A stretch of DNA of 26,478 nucleotides. Source: Aquimarina sp. (GTDB lineage Bacteria; Bacteroidota; Bacteroidia; Flavobacteriales; Flavobacteriaceae). Positions 1-6,999 of the stretch are shown here, piece after piece (the stretch's first letter is position 1; every line of letters begins with the position of its first letter). The position numbers and the translations under genes are program-made. Below the pieces are notes generated by a model. It was not told where the DNA came from, made no database searches, and worked only from the letters and a program-made list of their open reading frames with translations. The stretch is taken from positions 1 to 26,478 of the forward strand of contig NZVW01000088.1 of NCBI GenBank assembly GCA_002697475.1, given 5' to 3'.

Positions 1-1
1 A

Positions 2-34
2 GGAGTCGGCAGAGCTTCAAAAGAAAAATTATGA
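2..34 (+). CDS. 3' end of an unseen upstream gene
   Basis: This frame is open from the left edge of the window and ends at a TGA at 32-34, giving a C-terminal tail GVGRASKEKL. Its stop codon overlaps the ATG at 31 in an ATGA arrangement, the classic sign of translational coupling. The same arrangement recurs at 1717, which supports reading this as the true end of a gene. Ten residues are too few to identify a family. Confidence 0.45.
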   Translation, partial: GVGRASKEKL

Positions 35-339
35 GTCTACAAAAGAGTTATTCTGCAGATATCCATTTAGAACTAAATAAAGAGTTCTGGCAAGATTTGG
101 AAACATTTTGTGTTGCTGAATGCTGTGGTATTGATGCTTTTGATTTTTCAAAAGAGGTAATACAGGAAACTATTTCCTATTATGATAAAGAGGAAATTAT
201 TACCAACTTGGATATCTTAATAGAAGAAATCCAATCATCAAAGTTTAAAGACGCTTCCAGCAGTATATTCAATGCATATTTGAAGAAAGAAGCATTTTTA
301 AAAATAATCAAAGAAATTAAACAAAATATATTAAACTAA
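31..339 (+). CDS. Small conserved-looking protein upstream of rtcB, function unknown
   Basis: The gene encodes a 102-residue, acidic, mostly helical-looking protein with no signal peptide or membrane segment, so it is probably cytoplasmic. Its most distinctive stretch is a cysteine-rich block at residues 26-39 containing AECCGIDAFDF. That block looks like a conserved motif rather than random coding sequence, but I cannot name its family with certainty. The start at 31 is supported by the ATGA overlap with the upstream stop. The frame is open further upstream, so a longer product cannot be fully excluded. The stop at 337-339 is one nucleotide from the rtcB start, so the two are almost certainly co-translated. 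A role linked to RNA repair is inferred only from this position. Confidence 0.75.
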   Translation: MSLQKSYSADIHLELNKEFWQDLETFCVAECCGIDAFDFSKEVIQETISYYDKEEIITNLDILIEEIQSSKFKDASSSIFNAYLKKEAFLKIIKEIKQNILN

Positions 340-340
340 A

Positions 341-1720
341 ATGATCACAGGAAAAACACTTATCGATTTAGGCTTCAAATCCGGAAAATGGTTTCCTGAA
401 GCAATTGGGCATATCAATACGAATCAATTAGAAGGAAAAGCCATGTTAACATATCTAGAGCAATTTAAATCGGCACCAAACATAGGTTTGCATAAAAGAG
501 CAGCTGATTTTGCCATCAATATCCAAGCAGAAAATGAACTAGAACAAAGTAATGTGGATTCTGTAGTGGCAACTATGGAAACCCTAATGAAAACACCAAC
601 ACTAGTCAATGGAGCAATTATGCCGGATGCATGTCCTACCGGACCTATAGGTACCATTCCCGTAGGTGGTGTGGCTGTCGCTAAAAAAGCTATCCATCCG
701 GGAATGCATAGTGCGGATATTTGTTGCTCAGTGATGTTAACTGATTTCGGTAAAATGGATCCAAAAAAAGTACTGGATGCTGCACACCAAAACACCCATT
801 TTGGGCCAGGAGGAAGAGATCGTAATACGCAATACAGATTTCCTGCCGAATTATTACAGGATTTTGAAGGGAACTATCTATTGAATAACGAAAAGATGAT
901 TCAGTCAGCAAGGTCACATCTGGGAACACAAGGAGATGGAAACCACTTTTTGTTTGTAGGTACTTCTGAAAAAACCGGTAATACTATGATGATTACACAT
1001 CACGGTTCCAGAGGTGTGGGGGCTAATTTATATACGCAAGGGATGAAAATTGCAGAACGTTTCAGAAAAGAGTTGTCTCCTGAAACCTTGAAACAAAACG
1101 CATGGATTCCTTATGATACACAAGAAGGTCAGTTGTACTGGGAAGCTTTACAAATTATTAGAAAGTGGACAAAAGCAAATCACGAAGTGATTCATAACGC
1201 TACTTTACAAGCTCTCAATAGTAACGGTTGGGATCGCTACTGGAATGAGCATAACTTTGTATTTAAAGATCAGGATTTGTTCTATCACGCTAAAGGTGCT
1301 ACACCATTGGATAGCAAATTTATGCCTGATATTACAGGACCACGATTGATTCCATTAAATATGTCAGAGCCTGTATTGATTGTTAGCGGAGAAACTACTG
1401 ATAACAATCTGGGTTTTGCACCACACGGCGCTGGGCGTAATATGAGTAGAACACAGCATAGAAAAAGCAAAGAAGGGAAAACTTTTGAGCAGATTTTTGC
1501 TGAAGAAACTAAAGGACTAGATGTTCGTTTTTTCTCTAATGAGATTGATATTACAGAATTGCCTACAGCCTATAAAAATGCAGAAACCGTAAGAAACCAA
1601 ATGGAAACCTACGGATTAGGAAATGTGGAAGATGAAGTATTACCTTACGGTTGTATTATGGCTGGTGACTGGCAGAAAAATGCTCCTTGGGGAAGGAAAA
1701 AGAAAAGAAGAAAGAAATGA
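341..1720 (+). CDS. rtcB: RtcB-family RNA 3'-phosphate/5'-hydroxyl ligase, divergent clade
   Basis: RtcB ligases join RNA ends carrying a 2',3'-cyclic phosphate or 3'-phosphate to a 5'-OH, using GTP, Mn2+ and a guanylylated histidine. This 459-aa protein keeps the expected active-site pieces. The metal-binding Asp and Cys are D126 and C129 in SADICCSVML. GDGNHF carries H202, HHGSRG carries H220, EHNF supplies another metal-ligand histidine, and HGAGR carries H362, the expected guanylylation site. The usual MPDAHxGYG block is replaced by MPDACPTGPIGTIPVGG, so this belongs to a branch different from the second RtcB at 4344. The C-terminus is a Lys/Arg-rich tail. The stop overlaps the next gene's ATG. 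Family assignment is firm. The RNA substrate is unknown, and repair of stress-cleaved RNA is an inference. Confidence 0.95.
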   Translation: MITGKTLIDLGFKSGKWFPEAIGHINTNQLEGKAMLTYLEQFKSAPNIGLHKRAADFAINIQAENELEQSNVDSVVATMETLMKTPTLVNGAIMPDACPTGPIGTIPVGGVAVAKKAIHPGMHSADICCSVMLTDFGKMDPKKVLDAAHQNTHFGPGGRDRNTQYRFPAELLQDFEGNYLLNNEKMIQSARSHLGTQGDGNHFLFVGTSEKTGNTMMITHHGSRGVGANLYTQGMKIAERFRKELSPETLKQNAWIPYDTQEGQLYWEALQIIRKWTKANHEVIHNATLQALNSNGWDRYWNEHNFVFKDQDLFYHAKGATPLDSKFMPDITGPRLIPLNMSEPVLIVSGETTDNNLGFAPHGAGRNMSRTQHRKSKEGKTFEQIFAEETKGLDVRFFSNEIDITELPTAYKNAETVRNQMETYGLGNVEDEVLPYGCIMAGDWQKNAPWGRKKKRRKK

Positions 1721-2232
1721 AAAATCTGGAAATATACATTTTTAAGGTACTGACAGGAAATATGAGTAAAGCTGATTTTGAAAAAAAGCTTTACAAATCC
1801 TGTTATGTTAATAGAATCGCTGAAGACAAATTCATCGCGAATCTGATGGATATTAACTATAGCTCAGAATCCTGGAAGTATAACCTAGAGCAAGCTGCAC
1901 GGCCGTATTATGGTAACAAAACATTCTTGGTGAATATGATTAGGTTTTATTGTAAACGAATCGTGAATGATGCTAACACCACTGATATAAAGGAGATTGT
2001 ATATGATTTAAGTATATATCACGATAAGAATGATTTTAAGTTTAAGACACTGTTTCATTTTCAGGCGTTCTATAATGCAATAGACACTCATAAATACGAT
2101 CACAGATCTCCATCAGAATCAGACATTTTTAAGAAAATAAAGACTTTCGCCGGATATTATCTAGAGCAACAAGAAAAAGGTATTGAGGATGATGAATTGT
2201 TGAATTTATCAGTCCCTAGTGAAAATAACTAA
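1717..2232 (+). CDS. Unknown 171-aa protein translationally coupled to rtcB
   Basis: I do not recognise this protein. The start at 1717 is chosen because its ATG overlaps the rtcB stop as ATGA. An ATG 30 nt further upstream in frame would lie inside the Lys/Arg tail of rtcB and is less likely. The product has no signal peptide or membrane segment. It is rich in Tyr, Phe, Lys and Asp/Glu, appears mainly alpha-helical, and ends in an acidic, low-complexity tail. Together with the 102-aa gene it makes an rtcB flanked by two small coupled partners, which suggests a dedicated module such as a regulator, adaptor or toxin/immunity pair. That is inference from context only. Confidence 0.8.
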   Translation: MKNLEIYIFKVLTGNMSKADFEKKLYKSCYVNRIAEDKFIANLMDINYSSESWKYNLEQAARPYYGNKTFLVNMIRFYCKRIVNDANTTDIKEIVYDLSIYHDKNDFKFKTLFHFQAFYNAIDTHKYDHRSPSESDIFKKIKTFAGYYLEQQEKGIEDDELLNLSVPSENN

Positions 2233-2332
2233 ATTGAAAACACCTATTTTTTTTAAAAAATGGCTAGATGATGTAATACGAAGAATAGGATTTTAAATTA
2301 ATTTTATATACTGATTATACATATTTAATGTT

Positions 2333-3202
2333 ATGAATATCCTCGAAAACGAATTTTTAAAAGTCCTTATCAATCCTATCGGAGCTGAACTCCATAGTAT
2401 ATATAATAAAGAAAAAAACATCGAACATCTATGGCAGGGAGACCCTAAATTCTGGGCAAGTAGAGCTCCGGTACTGTTTCCGGTGATAGGTGTGCTTAAA
2501 AATAACAGCTATAGCTATAAAGGTAAATCTTACCAAATGCCTAAACATGGTTTTATCAGATATAATGATGATTTGGTTGCTGAACAGCTATCAGATACCA
2601 AGGTAAGCTTTTCACTACATGATACAGACAAAACCTTAGAAGTATATCCTTTTCATTTTCGTTTTGAGATTACGTATGAACTGTTAGGAAAAAAGCTTGT
2701 GGTATCTCATCATATCACGAACACCGGTAAGGATATGATGTACTTTAATTTGGGCGGGCATCCTGCATTTAATTGTCCATTATATGATGATGAAAAGTAT
2801 ACCGATTACCATATTTATTTAGAAAAAGGTTCCGGGACACCAAGCAATATTTTAAGTAACGAAGGTTTAATAAGTGATCAGACTATTGAAGTCTTTGAGG
2901 AGGATAAAATAAAGCTCACTCCTACTTTATTCGATCATGATGCGTTAATTTTTAAAAATATTAATGCTGAAAAAGCTACTTTAAGTCATGAAACTAAAGG
3001 GCCTATGCTATCTATGGAATTCAAGGATTTTCCTGACCTGGGTATATGGGCAAAGCCTAAAGCGTCTTATGTTTGTATAGAACCCTGGTTAGGCTATGCA
3101 GATCTGGAAAACACAACGCAAAACATAGAAGAAAAAGAAGGTATACAGCAATTAGCTCCAGAAAAAAAACATCAGAGTGCGTATACTATTATGATTCATT
3201 AG
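2333..3202 (+). CDS. Aldose 1-epimerase (galactose mutarotase-like) family protein
   Basis: This 289-aa cytoplasmic protein matches the LacX/GalM-like beta-sandwich epimerases that interconvert alpha and beta anomers of aldoses. Recognisable marks are SRAPVLFPVIG near residue 43, PKHGFIR near residue 72 with a substrate-binding His, the catalytic-type His in LGGHPAFNCPL near residue 142, and the late acidic motif CIEPWLGYAD near residue 250, whose Glu would be the catalytic base. The length is normal for the LacX-like subgroup. It sits 100 bp downstream of the rtcB cluster with no clear terminator between them, so read-through is possible. The function fits sugar metabolism rather than RNA repair. 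A second ATG five nucleotides upstream is out of frame. No strong ribosome-binding site is visible. Confidence 0.9.
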   Translation: MNILENEFLKVLINPIGAELHSIYNKEKNIEHLWQGDPKFWASRAPVLFPVIGVLKNNSYSYKGKSYQMPKHGFIRYNDDLVAEQLSDTKVSFSLHDTDKTLEVYPFHFRFEITYELLGKKLVVSHHITNTGKDMMYFNLGGHPAFNCPLYDDEKYTDYHIYLEKGSGTPSNILSNEGLISDQTIEVFEEDKIKLTPTLFDHDALIFKNINAEKATLSHETKGPMLSMEFKDFPDLGIWAKPKASYVCIEPWLGYADLENTTQNIEEKEGIQQLAPEKKHQSAYTIMIH

Positions 3203-3236
3203 ATTATCCAATAATGATTCTAAATAAAGCTACCGG

Positions 3237-3267
3237 TTAGGAAACTAAAAATATTACGCTACTTTTG
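3237..3267 (+). promoter_or_regulatory. Bacteroidota-type promoter for a short transcript
   Basis: TACTTTTG at 3260-3267 matches the Bacteroidota -7 consensus TAnnTTTG exactly. TTAG at 3237-3240, one mismatch from TTTG, lies 19 bp upstream. Transcription would begin near 3274 and meet the terminator at 3391-3417 about 140 nt later. Confidence 0.5.
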
Positions 3268-3273
3268 TATCAG

Positions 3274-3417
3274 ATTATAAATCAAAAAACAATTTTAAAA
3301 CCATGATGTATTTCCTATCACATAAAAAAGGGCGCTCATTTAGCCAACTATGTATTAAGTAGTCAGGTTTTAAAATCAACATATTAAAAAGCGTCCAACT
3401 TACTGGACGCTTTTTTT
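3274..3417 (+). ncRNA. Candidate short RNA between its own promoter and terminator
   Basis: The unit is bounded by a promoter-like sequence and a strong intrinsic terminator, so it should make an RNA of about 144 nt. GGGCGCT at 3330-3336 can pair over a 53-nt gap with AGCGTCC at 3390-3396, with one G-U pair. That second strand is also the 5' arm of the terminator, so the two pairings exclude each other. The only ORF is 19 codons (3303-3362), without a convincing ribosome-binding site. The same plan recurs at 23427-23609. It could be a small RNA, an attenuator remnant, or simply a spacer with a bidirectional terminator. Confidence 0.35.
3391..3417 (+). terminator. Intrinsic terminator, probably bidirectional
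   Basis: GCGTCCA at 3391-3397 pairs perfectly with TGGACGC at 3404-3410 around a 6-nt loop, followed by seven T residues. A run of A before the stem means it could also act on the opposite strand. It ends the short unit and any read-through from the epimerase gene. Confidence 0.85.
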
Positions 3418-3659
3418 GTGAAATTAATTTTAGGAGTGATGTAGAAATCATTTCTAAAGTAAAAGTTGAACAAATCCTAATGCATATCGGGATCTCAATA
3501 AAATCGTATAAAAAATGACAAAAAAATTTAAGTAATGCCTGAAAAACGATTTACATACGCCTAAATGCTAAAACACAGTGGTTCAAAACATTGTATAGAA
3601 TATCCGTAAGCACCATATCACGGACAGGGTAACTATTGCTTAAATTTTAGTTTAAACCA

Positions 3660-3722
3660 TTGATAATCAGTAAAATAAATTGATTTTTTATTTGCATATT
3701 TAAAAAACCTGCTACATATTTG
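3660..3722 (+). promoter_or_regulatory. Promoter with upstream palindrome, copy 1 of a paired module
   Basis: TTTG at 3691-3694 and CATATTTG at 3715-3722 are separated by 20 bp, close to the Bacteroidota consensus with one mismatch in the -7 box. A near-perfect palindrome TTGATAATCA begins at 3660, 31 bp before the TTTG box. A TCCGT/ACGGA inverted repeat lies at 3603-3624. The module at 23857-23918 has the same elements at almost the same distances. The transcript would start near 3729 inside a 7-bp hairpin (3727-3733 with 3740-3746) and could lead through the structured repeat towards the RtcB-PrfH operon. Confidence 0.5.
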
Positions 3723-3765
3723 TACCGTTAAAAATTTACTTTTAACACGTGGAGATTGGCAATTC

Positions 3766-3924
3766 TTTTTTCACCAGTGTAGAATTTATTTTACGTTAAA
3801 AAATCTTGAAGCCTTGGAAAGATTTTAGTAAAATAAATTGGGTTTTCAGTATAACTGAAAAACACCTTGAAAAAAGTGCCTTTTCTTTTGGTTCGTTTTC
3901 TTTGGGCAAGCAAAGAAAATGAAC
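3766..3924 (+). repeat. Structured dispersed repeat, copy 1
   Basis: The element starts with a T run and CACCAG. Next comes a nested stem: an outer perfect 12-bp pair (3783-3794 with 3828-3839) around an inner 8-bp pair (3800-3807 with 3819-3826) and an 11-nt loop GAAGCCTTGGA. A second hairpin follows (3843-3849 with 3855-3861), then a 14-bp stem (3891-3904 with 3911-3924, one G-T) capped by GGCAAG. The 34-nt core at 3795-3828 is identical to 24329-24362. The last hairpin resembles a sequence I remember as common between genes in Flavobacteriia, but I could not verify that here. Minus-strand ORFs across it are not believable genes. Confidence 0.8.
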
Positions 3925-3939
3925 ACATATAAAATTTAA

Positions 3940-4171
3940 GATTATAAAAAAATAAAAAACCGAAGTATAATGACTTTTAGACAAGCACATTCAGACACTC
4001 AAAAAGGACAAGGTCTTTATTTGAGTACGCTTCGGGACTTCGCTGCTAAGTAACCTCTCTATTTTAGCTTTTATGAAGTCCGAAGCCCTAAGTTTCGGAC
4101 ATATTGTATACTTCCATAACATACTACCAGTTGTATGGAGATCCTTTGATGTTCGTATGTAATTAAATTAT
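3940..4171 (+). other. Gene-free stretch with alternative hairpins upstream of rtcB2
   Basis: No ORF here looks real. CTTCGGGACTTC at 4030-4041 pairs with GAAGTCCGAAG at 4075-4085 with one bulged base and encloses a small GCTAA/TTAGC hairpin. The 3' arm of that stem also contains GTCCGAA (4078-4084), which pairs perfectly with TTCGGAC at 4094-4100, so two exclusive folds are possible. CCATA/TATGG near 4113-4138 could form another hairpin. It may be part of a long rtcB2 leader or just repeat debris. Confidence 0.35.
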
Positions 4172-4330
4172 GCGTTAGGGGTTGCCGCGACTACCCCGCA
4201 GATTATCATACTAAGCTGTCACACTGTCCCGATAGCTATCGGGAGTCGAAGTGCTGACGAGGATGAATAATCGAGGAGTATTAGCAAAAAACCCGACCCT
4301 CCGTAGCTTCTGCGCAGGTGGGTAACGCCC
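4172..4330 (+). repeat. Dispersed palindromic intergenic repeat abutting rtcB2
   Basis: The element begins GCGTTAGGGG and ends with CCCGACCC, a spacer and GGGTAACGCCC. Its middle contains the perfect 16-bp palindrome CCCGATAGCTATCGGG (4229-4244). From memory, elements with GCGTTAGGG at one end and a CCCGACCC...AACGCCC structure at the other are widespread in Flavobacteriia intergenic DNA. I have no search to confirm this. It ends 13 bp before the rtcB2 start codon, so any promoter must lie within or upstream of it. Confidence 0.55.
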
Positions 4331-4343
4331 AAAGTATAAAATC

Positions 4344-5735
4344 ATGGGAAAGAAATTAAGCGGAAAAGACCTGATTAAATTAGGTTTTCCCAAAAATAAT
4401 AGTATCAATGTGACCTTAGGTCAAATTAACAGATATCATAAAAGATTAAAAAAAGAGCAGGTACTGACAGCGGCAAAAAAAGTATTGCTACATCCTGAAA
4501 ATTATAAGGGAGACGGTATTTGGGGTAGAATTGCCGAAAGTCTTTTGGATCCGGTAGTGGTTAAAAAGCAAACACTTAAAACTACCAGAGCACCTTTTAG
4601 AATATATGGCGAAAATGAAATCGAAGAACAGGCTAAATACCAGTTATTTGATGCGCTAAAATTACCCATTAGTGTAGCTGGTGCCTTGATGCCGGATGCG
4701 CACGCAGGATACGGCCTACCTATCGGAGGAGTGCTGGCCACTAAAAATGCTGTGATTCCTTATGGAGTAGGTGTCGATATCGGGTGTAGAATGAGTTTAA
4801 GTGTTTTTGAGATGCCGGTGTCTTATTTAAAAGGAAAGAAAGATCAATTAATAAATATCCTGATGGAGCATACCAAATTTGGGATGTATGAAACCCATAA
4901 GGTAAAACATGATCACGAGATTTTTGAAAGAAGTGAGTTCACAGATATTCCAATGGTAAAGCAATTGAAGGATAAAGCCTATAAACAGCTGGGAACCTCT
5001 GGTGGTGGTAATCATTTTGTGGAGTTTGGTATTGTAAACATTACAACAACAGATAACGAATGGGAACTACCGAAAGGTGAGTACTTAGGTGTATTGTCTC
5101 ACAGCGGATCTCGTGGATTAGGTGCTAATATAGCTAAGCATTACACATATCTGGCAACAAAACAATGTCTGTTACCAAAACATGTGCAGCAATTAGCCTG
5201 GTTAGACCTTGATACACACGATGGTCAGGAATATTGGCTGGCGATGAATTTAGCCGGTGATTATGCTAAAGCTTGTCACGATAATATCCATCATCGCATT
5301 GCTAAACAATTAGGTACAAGATCTGTGGTAACTATTGAGAATCACCACAACTTTGCCTGGAAACAACTAGTCAATGGCGAAGAGTATATTGTACATCGCA
5401 AGGGCGCAACTCCTGCAGCAAAAGGAGAGCTCGGAATCATTCCAGGATCTATGACTGCTCCAGGATTTATTGTCAGAGGTCTTGGAAATCCGGAGAGTCT
5501 GGAATCCGCATCTCACGGTGCAGGTAGGTTACTCTCAAGAAGAAAATGTAAAGAGACTTTAACGCAAAGTGAGATCAAAAAAGAACTCAAAGCTAAGGAG
5601 GTAACTTTAATTGGCGGAGGTATTGATGAAGCGCCAATGGCCTATAAAGACATCCAAAAGGTGATGGCTAATCAAAAAGAATTATTAACAGTACTCGGTA
5701 CCTTTACACCAAAAATTGTGAGAATGGATCAATAA
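4344..5735 (+). CDS. rtcB: RtcB RNA ligase of the PrfH-linked type (RtcB2)
   Basis: This 463-aa protein is a canonical RtcB GTP-dependent ligase that seals 3'-phosphate or cyclic-phosphate ends to 5'-OH ends. The sequence shows MPDAHAGYGLPIGG, then VGVDIGCRM with metal ligands D145 and C148. GGGNHFVEFG has H224 and HSGSRGLG has H253. NHHNF is followed by HRKGATPA, and SASHGAGR carries H391, the expected guanylylated histidine. Nothing essential is missing. Fourteen base pairs separate it from prfH. In published work on the RtcB2-PrfH pair of Escherichia coli, the two act together on ribosomes whose 16S rRNA has been cut in the decoding centre, as by colicin E3. The same role here is inferred from the pairing. 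A repeat lies immediately upstream. Confidence 0.96.
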   Translation: MGKKLSGKDLIKLGFPKNNSINVTLGQINRYHKRLKKEQVLTAAKKVLLHPENYKGDGIWGRIAESLLDPVVVKKQTLKTTRAPFRIYGENEIEEQAKYQLFDALKLPISVAGALMPDAHAGYGLPIGGVLATKNAVIPYGVGVDIGCRMSLSVFEMPVSYLKGKKDQLINILMEHTKFGMYETHKVKHDHEIFERSEFTDIPMVKQLKDKAYKQLGTSGGGNHFVEFGIVNITTTDNEWELPKGEYLGVLSHSGSRGLGANIAKHYTYLATKQCLLPKHVQQLAWLDLDTHDGQEYWLAMNLAGDYAKACHDNIHHRIAKQLGTRSVVTIENHHNFAWKQLVNGEEYIVHRKGATPAAKGELGIIPGSMTAPGFIVRGLGNPESLESASHGAGRLLSRRKCKETLTQSEIKKELKAKEVTLIGGGIDEAPMAYKDIQKVMANQKELLTVLGTFTPKIVRMDQ

Positions 5736-5749
5736 AAGAAGAAAGAATA

Positions 5750-6445
5750 ATGAAACAAAAATTAATACAAATAACGGCAGGCAGAGGCCCGGCAGAATGT
5801 TGCTGGGTAGTTGCCCAGGTTTTAAAATATTTTTTAAAAGAAATTCAGGAACTGGGATTAAACTATGAAATACTTCATAGATCTCCTGGTATTGAAAATG
5901 GAACGTTGCAATCTGCTACGGTTAAAGTAACAGGAATACAGCTAGAATCATTTTTAAACACCTGGATAGGCACTTTACAATGGGTGGGAACTTCAACTTT
6001 CAGAAAATATCATAAACGGAAAAATTGGTATATAGGCGTTTTTGAATTGGACTTGAATACCAATCAGAAAATAGATACAAAAGACATATCGTATCAAACT
6101 ATGCGAAGCTCTGGTCCTGGAGGCCAAAATGTAAATAAGGTAAACTCCGCTGTAAGAGCGACTCATTATCCAACAGGGATTAGTCTTGTCGCTATGGATA
6201 GCAGATCACAACATCAGAATAAAAAGATGGCTACAGAACGTCTATTGCAAAAGATAAAAGAGATGCATCTGGAGCACCTCAAACAAAAAATTACTGATCA
6301 GTGGGAGAATCACCTCAGTTTACAAAGAGGTAATCCAATTAGAGTTTTTAAAGGAAGTGATTTTAAAAAACAAAAAACAAACACCTCCTTTAAAAAGAAA
6401 AGAAACGAATTAAAAAATGATTTGAAAAATCAATTAAACAATTAA
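5750..6445 (+). CDS. prfH: Peptide chain release factor H homologue (PrfH)
   Basis: The 231-aa protein is a short class-I release-factor homologue. The GGQ motif that triggers peptidyl-tRNA hydrolysis is at residues 124-126 in SSGPGGQNVNKV, followed by the SAVRATH segment usual for this domain. The N-terminal QITAGRGPAECCWVVAQVL is characteristic of PrfH and differs from RF1/RF2, whose first domain and stop-codon recognition motif are absent. The C-terminus is very rich in Lys and Asn, as expected for an rRNA-contacting tail. Known PrfH recognises damaged 30S subunits and frees the nascent chain so that RtcB2 can religate the rRNA. It lies 14 bp after rtcB2, with purine-rich AGAAAG before the ATG, and 2 bp before the TPR gene. 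Confidence 0.93.
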   Translation: MKQKLIQITAGRGPAECCWVVAQVLKYFLKEIQELGLNYEILHRSPGIENGTLQSATVKVTGIQLESFLNTWIGTLQWVGTSTFRKYHKRKNWYIGVFELDLNTNQKIDTKDISYQTMRSSGPGGQNVNKVNSAVRATHYPTGISLVAMDSRSQHQNKKMATERLLQKIKEMHLEHLKQKITDQWENHLSLQRGNPIRVFKGSDFKKQKTNTSFKKKRNELKNDLKNQLNN

Positions 6446-6447
6446 AA

Positions 6448-6999
6448 ATGAGCAATTTATTAGATAAATATTTATTTCAGGCATTAGACGCTTATCCTTA
6501 TGATTTAGAAGAAGCTGTAGAGTCCTTAAACTATGCCTTGTCCTATGATCAAAATAACGCTACTGCATTAGGGTTAATGGGCGAAATTTATGCAGAACAG
6601 TTAAAAAATTATGAAGCCGCTAAAGAATATTATCAAAAAGCCTTAGCCGCTGATATTTTTGCGGTTAATATTTATCCAAAATATATCAATGTATTATTAT
6701 GGAACGAAGATTATGCCGAAGCTGAAAAATTAATTGACTATGCATTAACGGTAAAAGGGACAGATAAAGGAATATTGTATGTAAAAAAAGCTATTTATTT
6801 TGAACAAAAAAGAGCCTATAAAAAAGCTCTAAAATGTTTAAAGTTAGCTAAATCCTATGCATACAATAACTATTTTATCAATGATTTAAAAGAAGAAGAA
6901 ACACGTATCAAAGATAAAATGCCGAAGAAAAAAAAGGATAAAAAGAAAGGTGCCTCTTCTAAAAAATCAAAGAAGCACAAAAACAATAAAAATGAATAG
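6448..6999 (+). CDS. TPR protein with lysine-rich C-terminal tail
   Basis: This 183-aa cytoplasmic protein has about three to four tetratricopeptide-like helical repeats over residues 1-150, for example the NATALGLMGEIYAEQLKNYE region near residue 36. Its last 30 or so residues are almost entirely Lys, Ser and Asn. TPR arrays bind proteins, and such a basic tail would bind RNA or the ribosome. It starts 2 nt after the prfH stop, and its own end overlaps the start of the exonuclease gene by 8 nt, so it is firmly part of the operon. A role as an adaptor that holds RtcB, PrfH or the exonuclease at damaged ribosomes is inference. I do not know a named family for it. Confidence 0.88.
   Translation: MSNLLDKYLFQALDAYPYDLEEAVESLNYALSYDQNNATALGLMGEIYAEQLKNYEAAKEYYQKALAADIFAVNIYPKYINVLLWNEDYAEAEKLIDYALTVKGTDKGILYVKKAIYFEQKRAYKKALKCLKLAKSYAYNNYFINDLKEEETRIKDKMPKKKKDKKKGASSKKSKKHKNNKNE

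Noticed and set aside
424..929. Minus-strand ORFs inside rtcB and similar antisense frames in susC, GH16 and GH3
   Set aside because: They are shadows of strongly supported plus-strand genes and show no domain of their own.
3303..3362. 19-codon ORF inside the short unit
   Set aside because: It has no ribosome-binding site, no homologue in the parallel unit at 23431, and it overlaps the predicted long-range pairing strand.
3796..3990. Minus-strand ORF of 64 aa across repeat copy 1
   Set aside because: It is a translation of the hairpin-rich repeat. The base pairing is what is conserved, and the peptide is low complexity with no recognisable domain.
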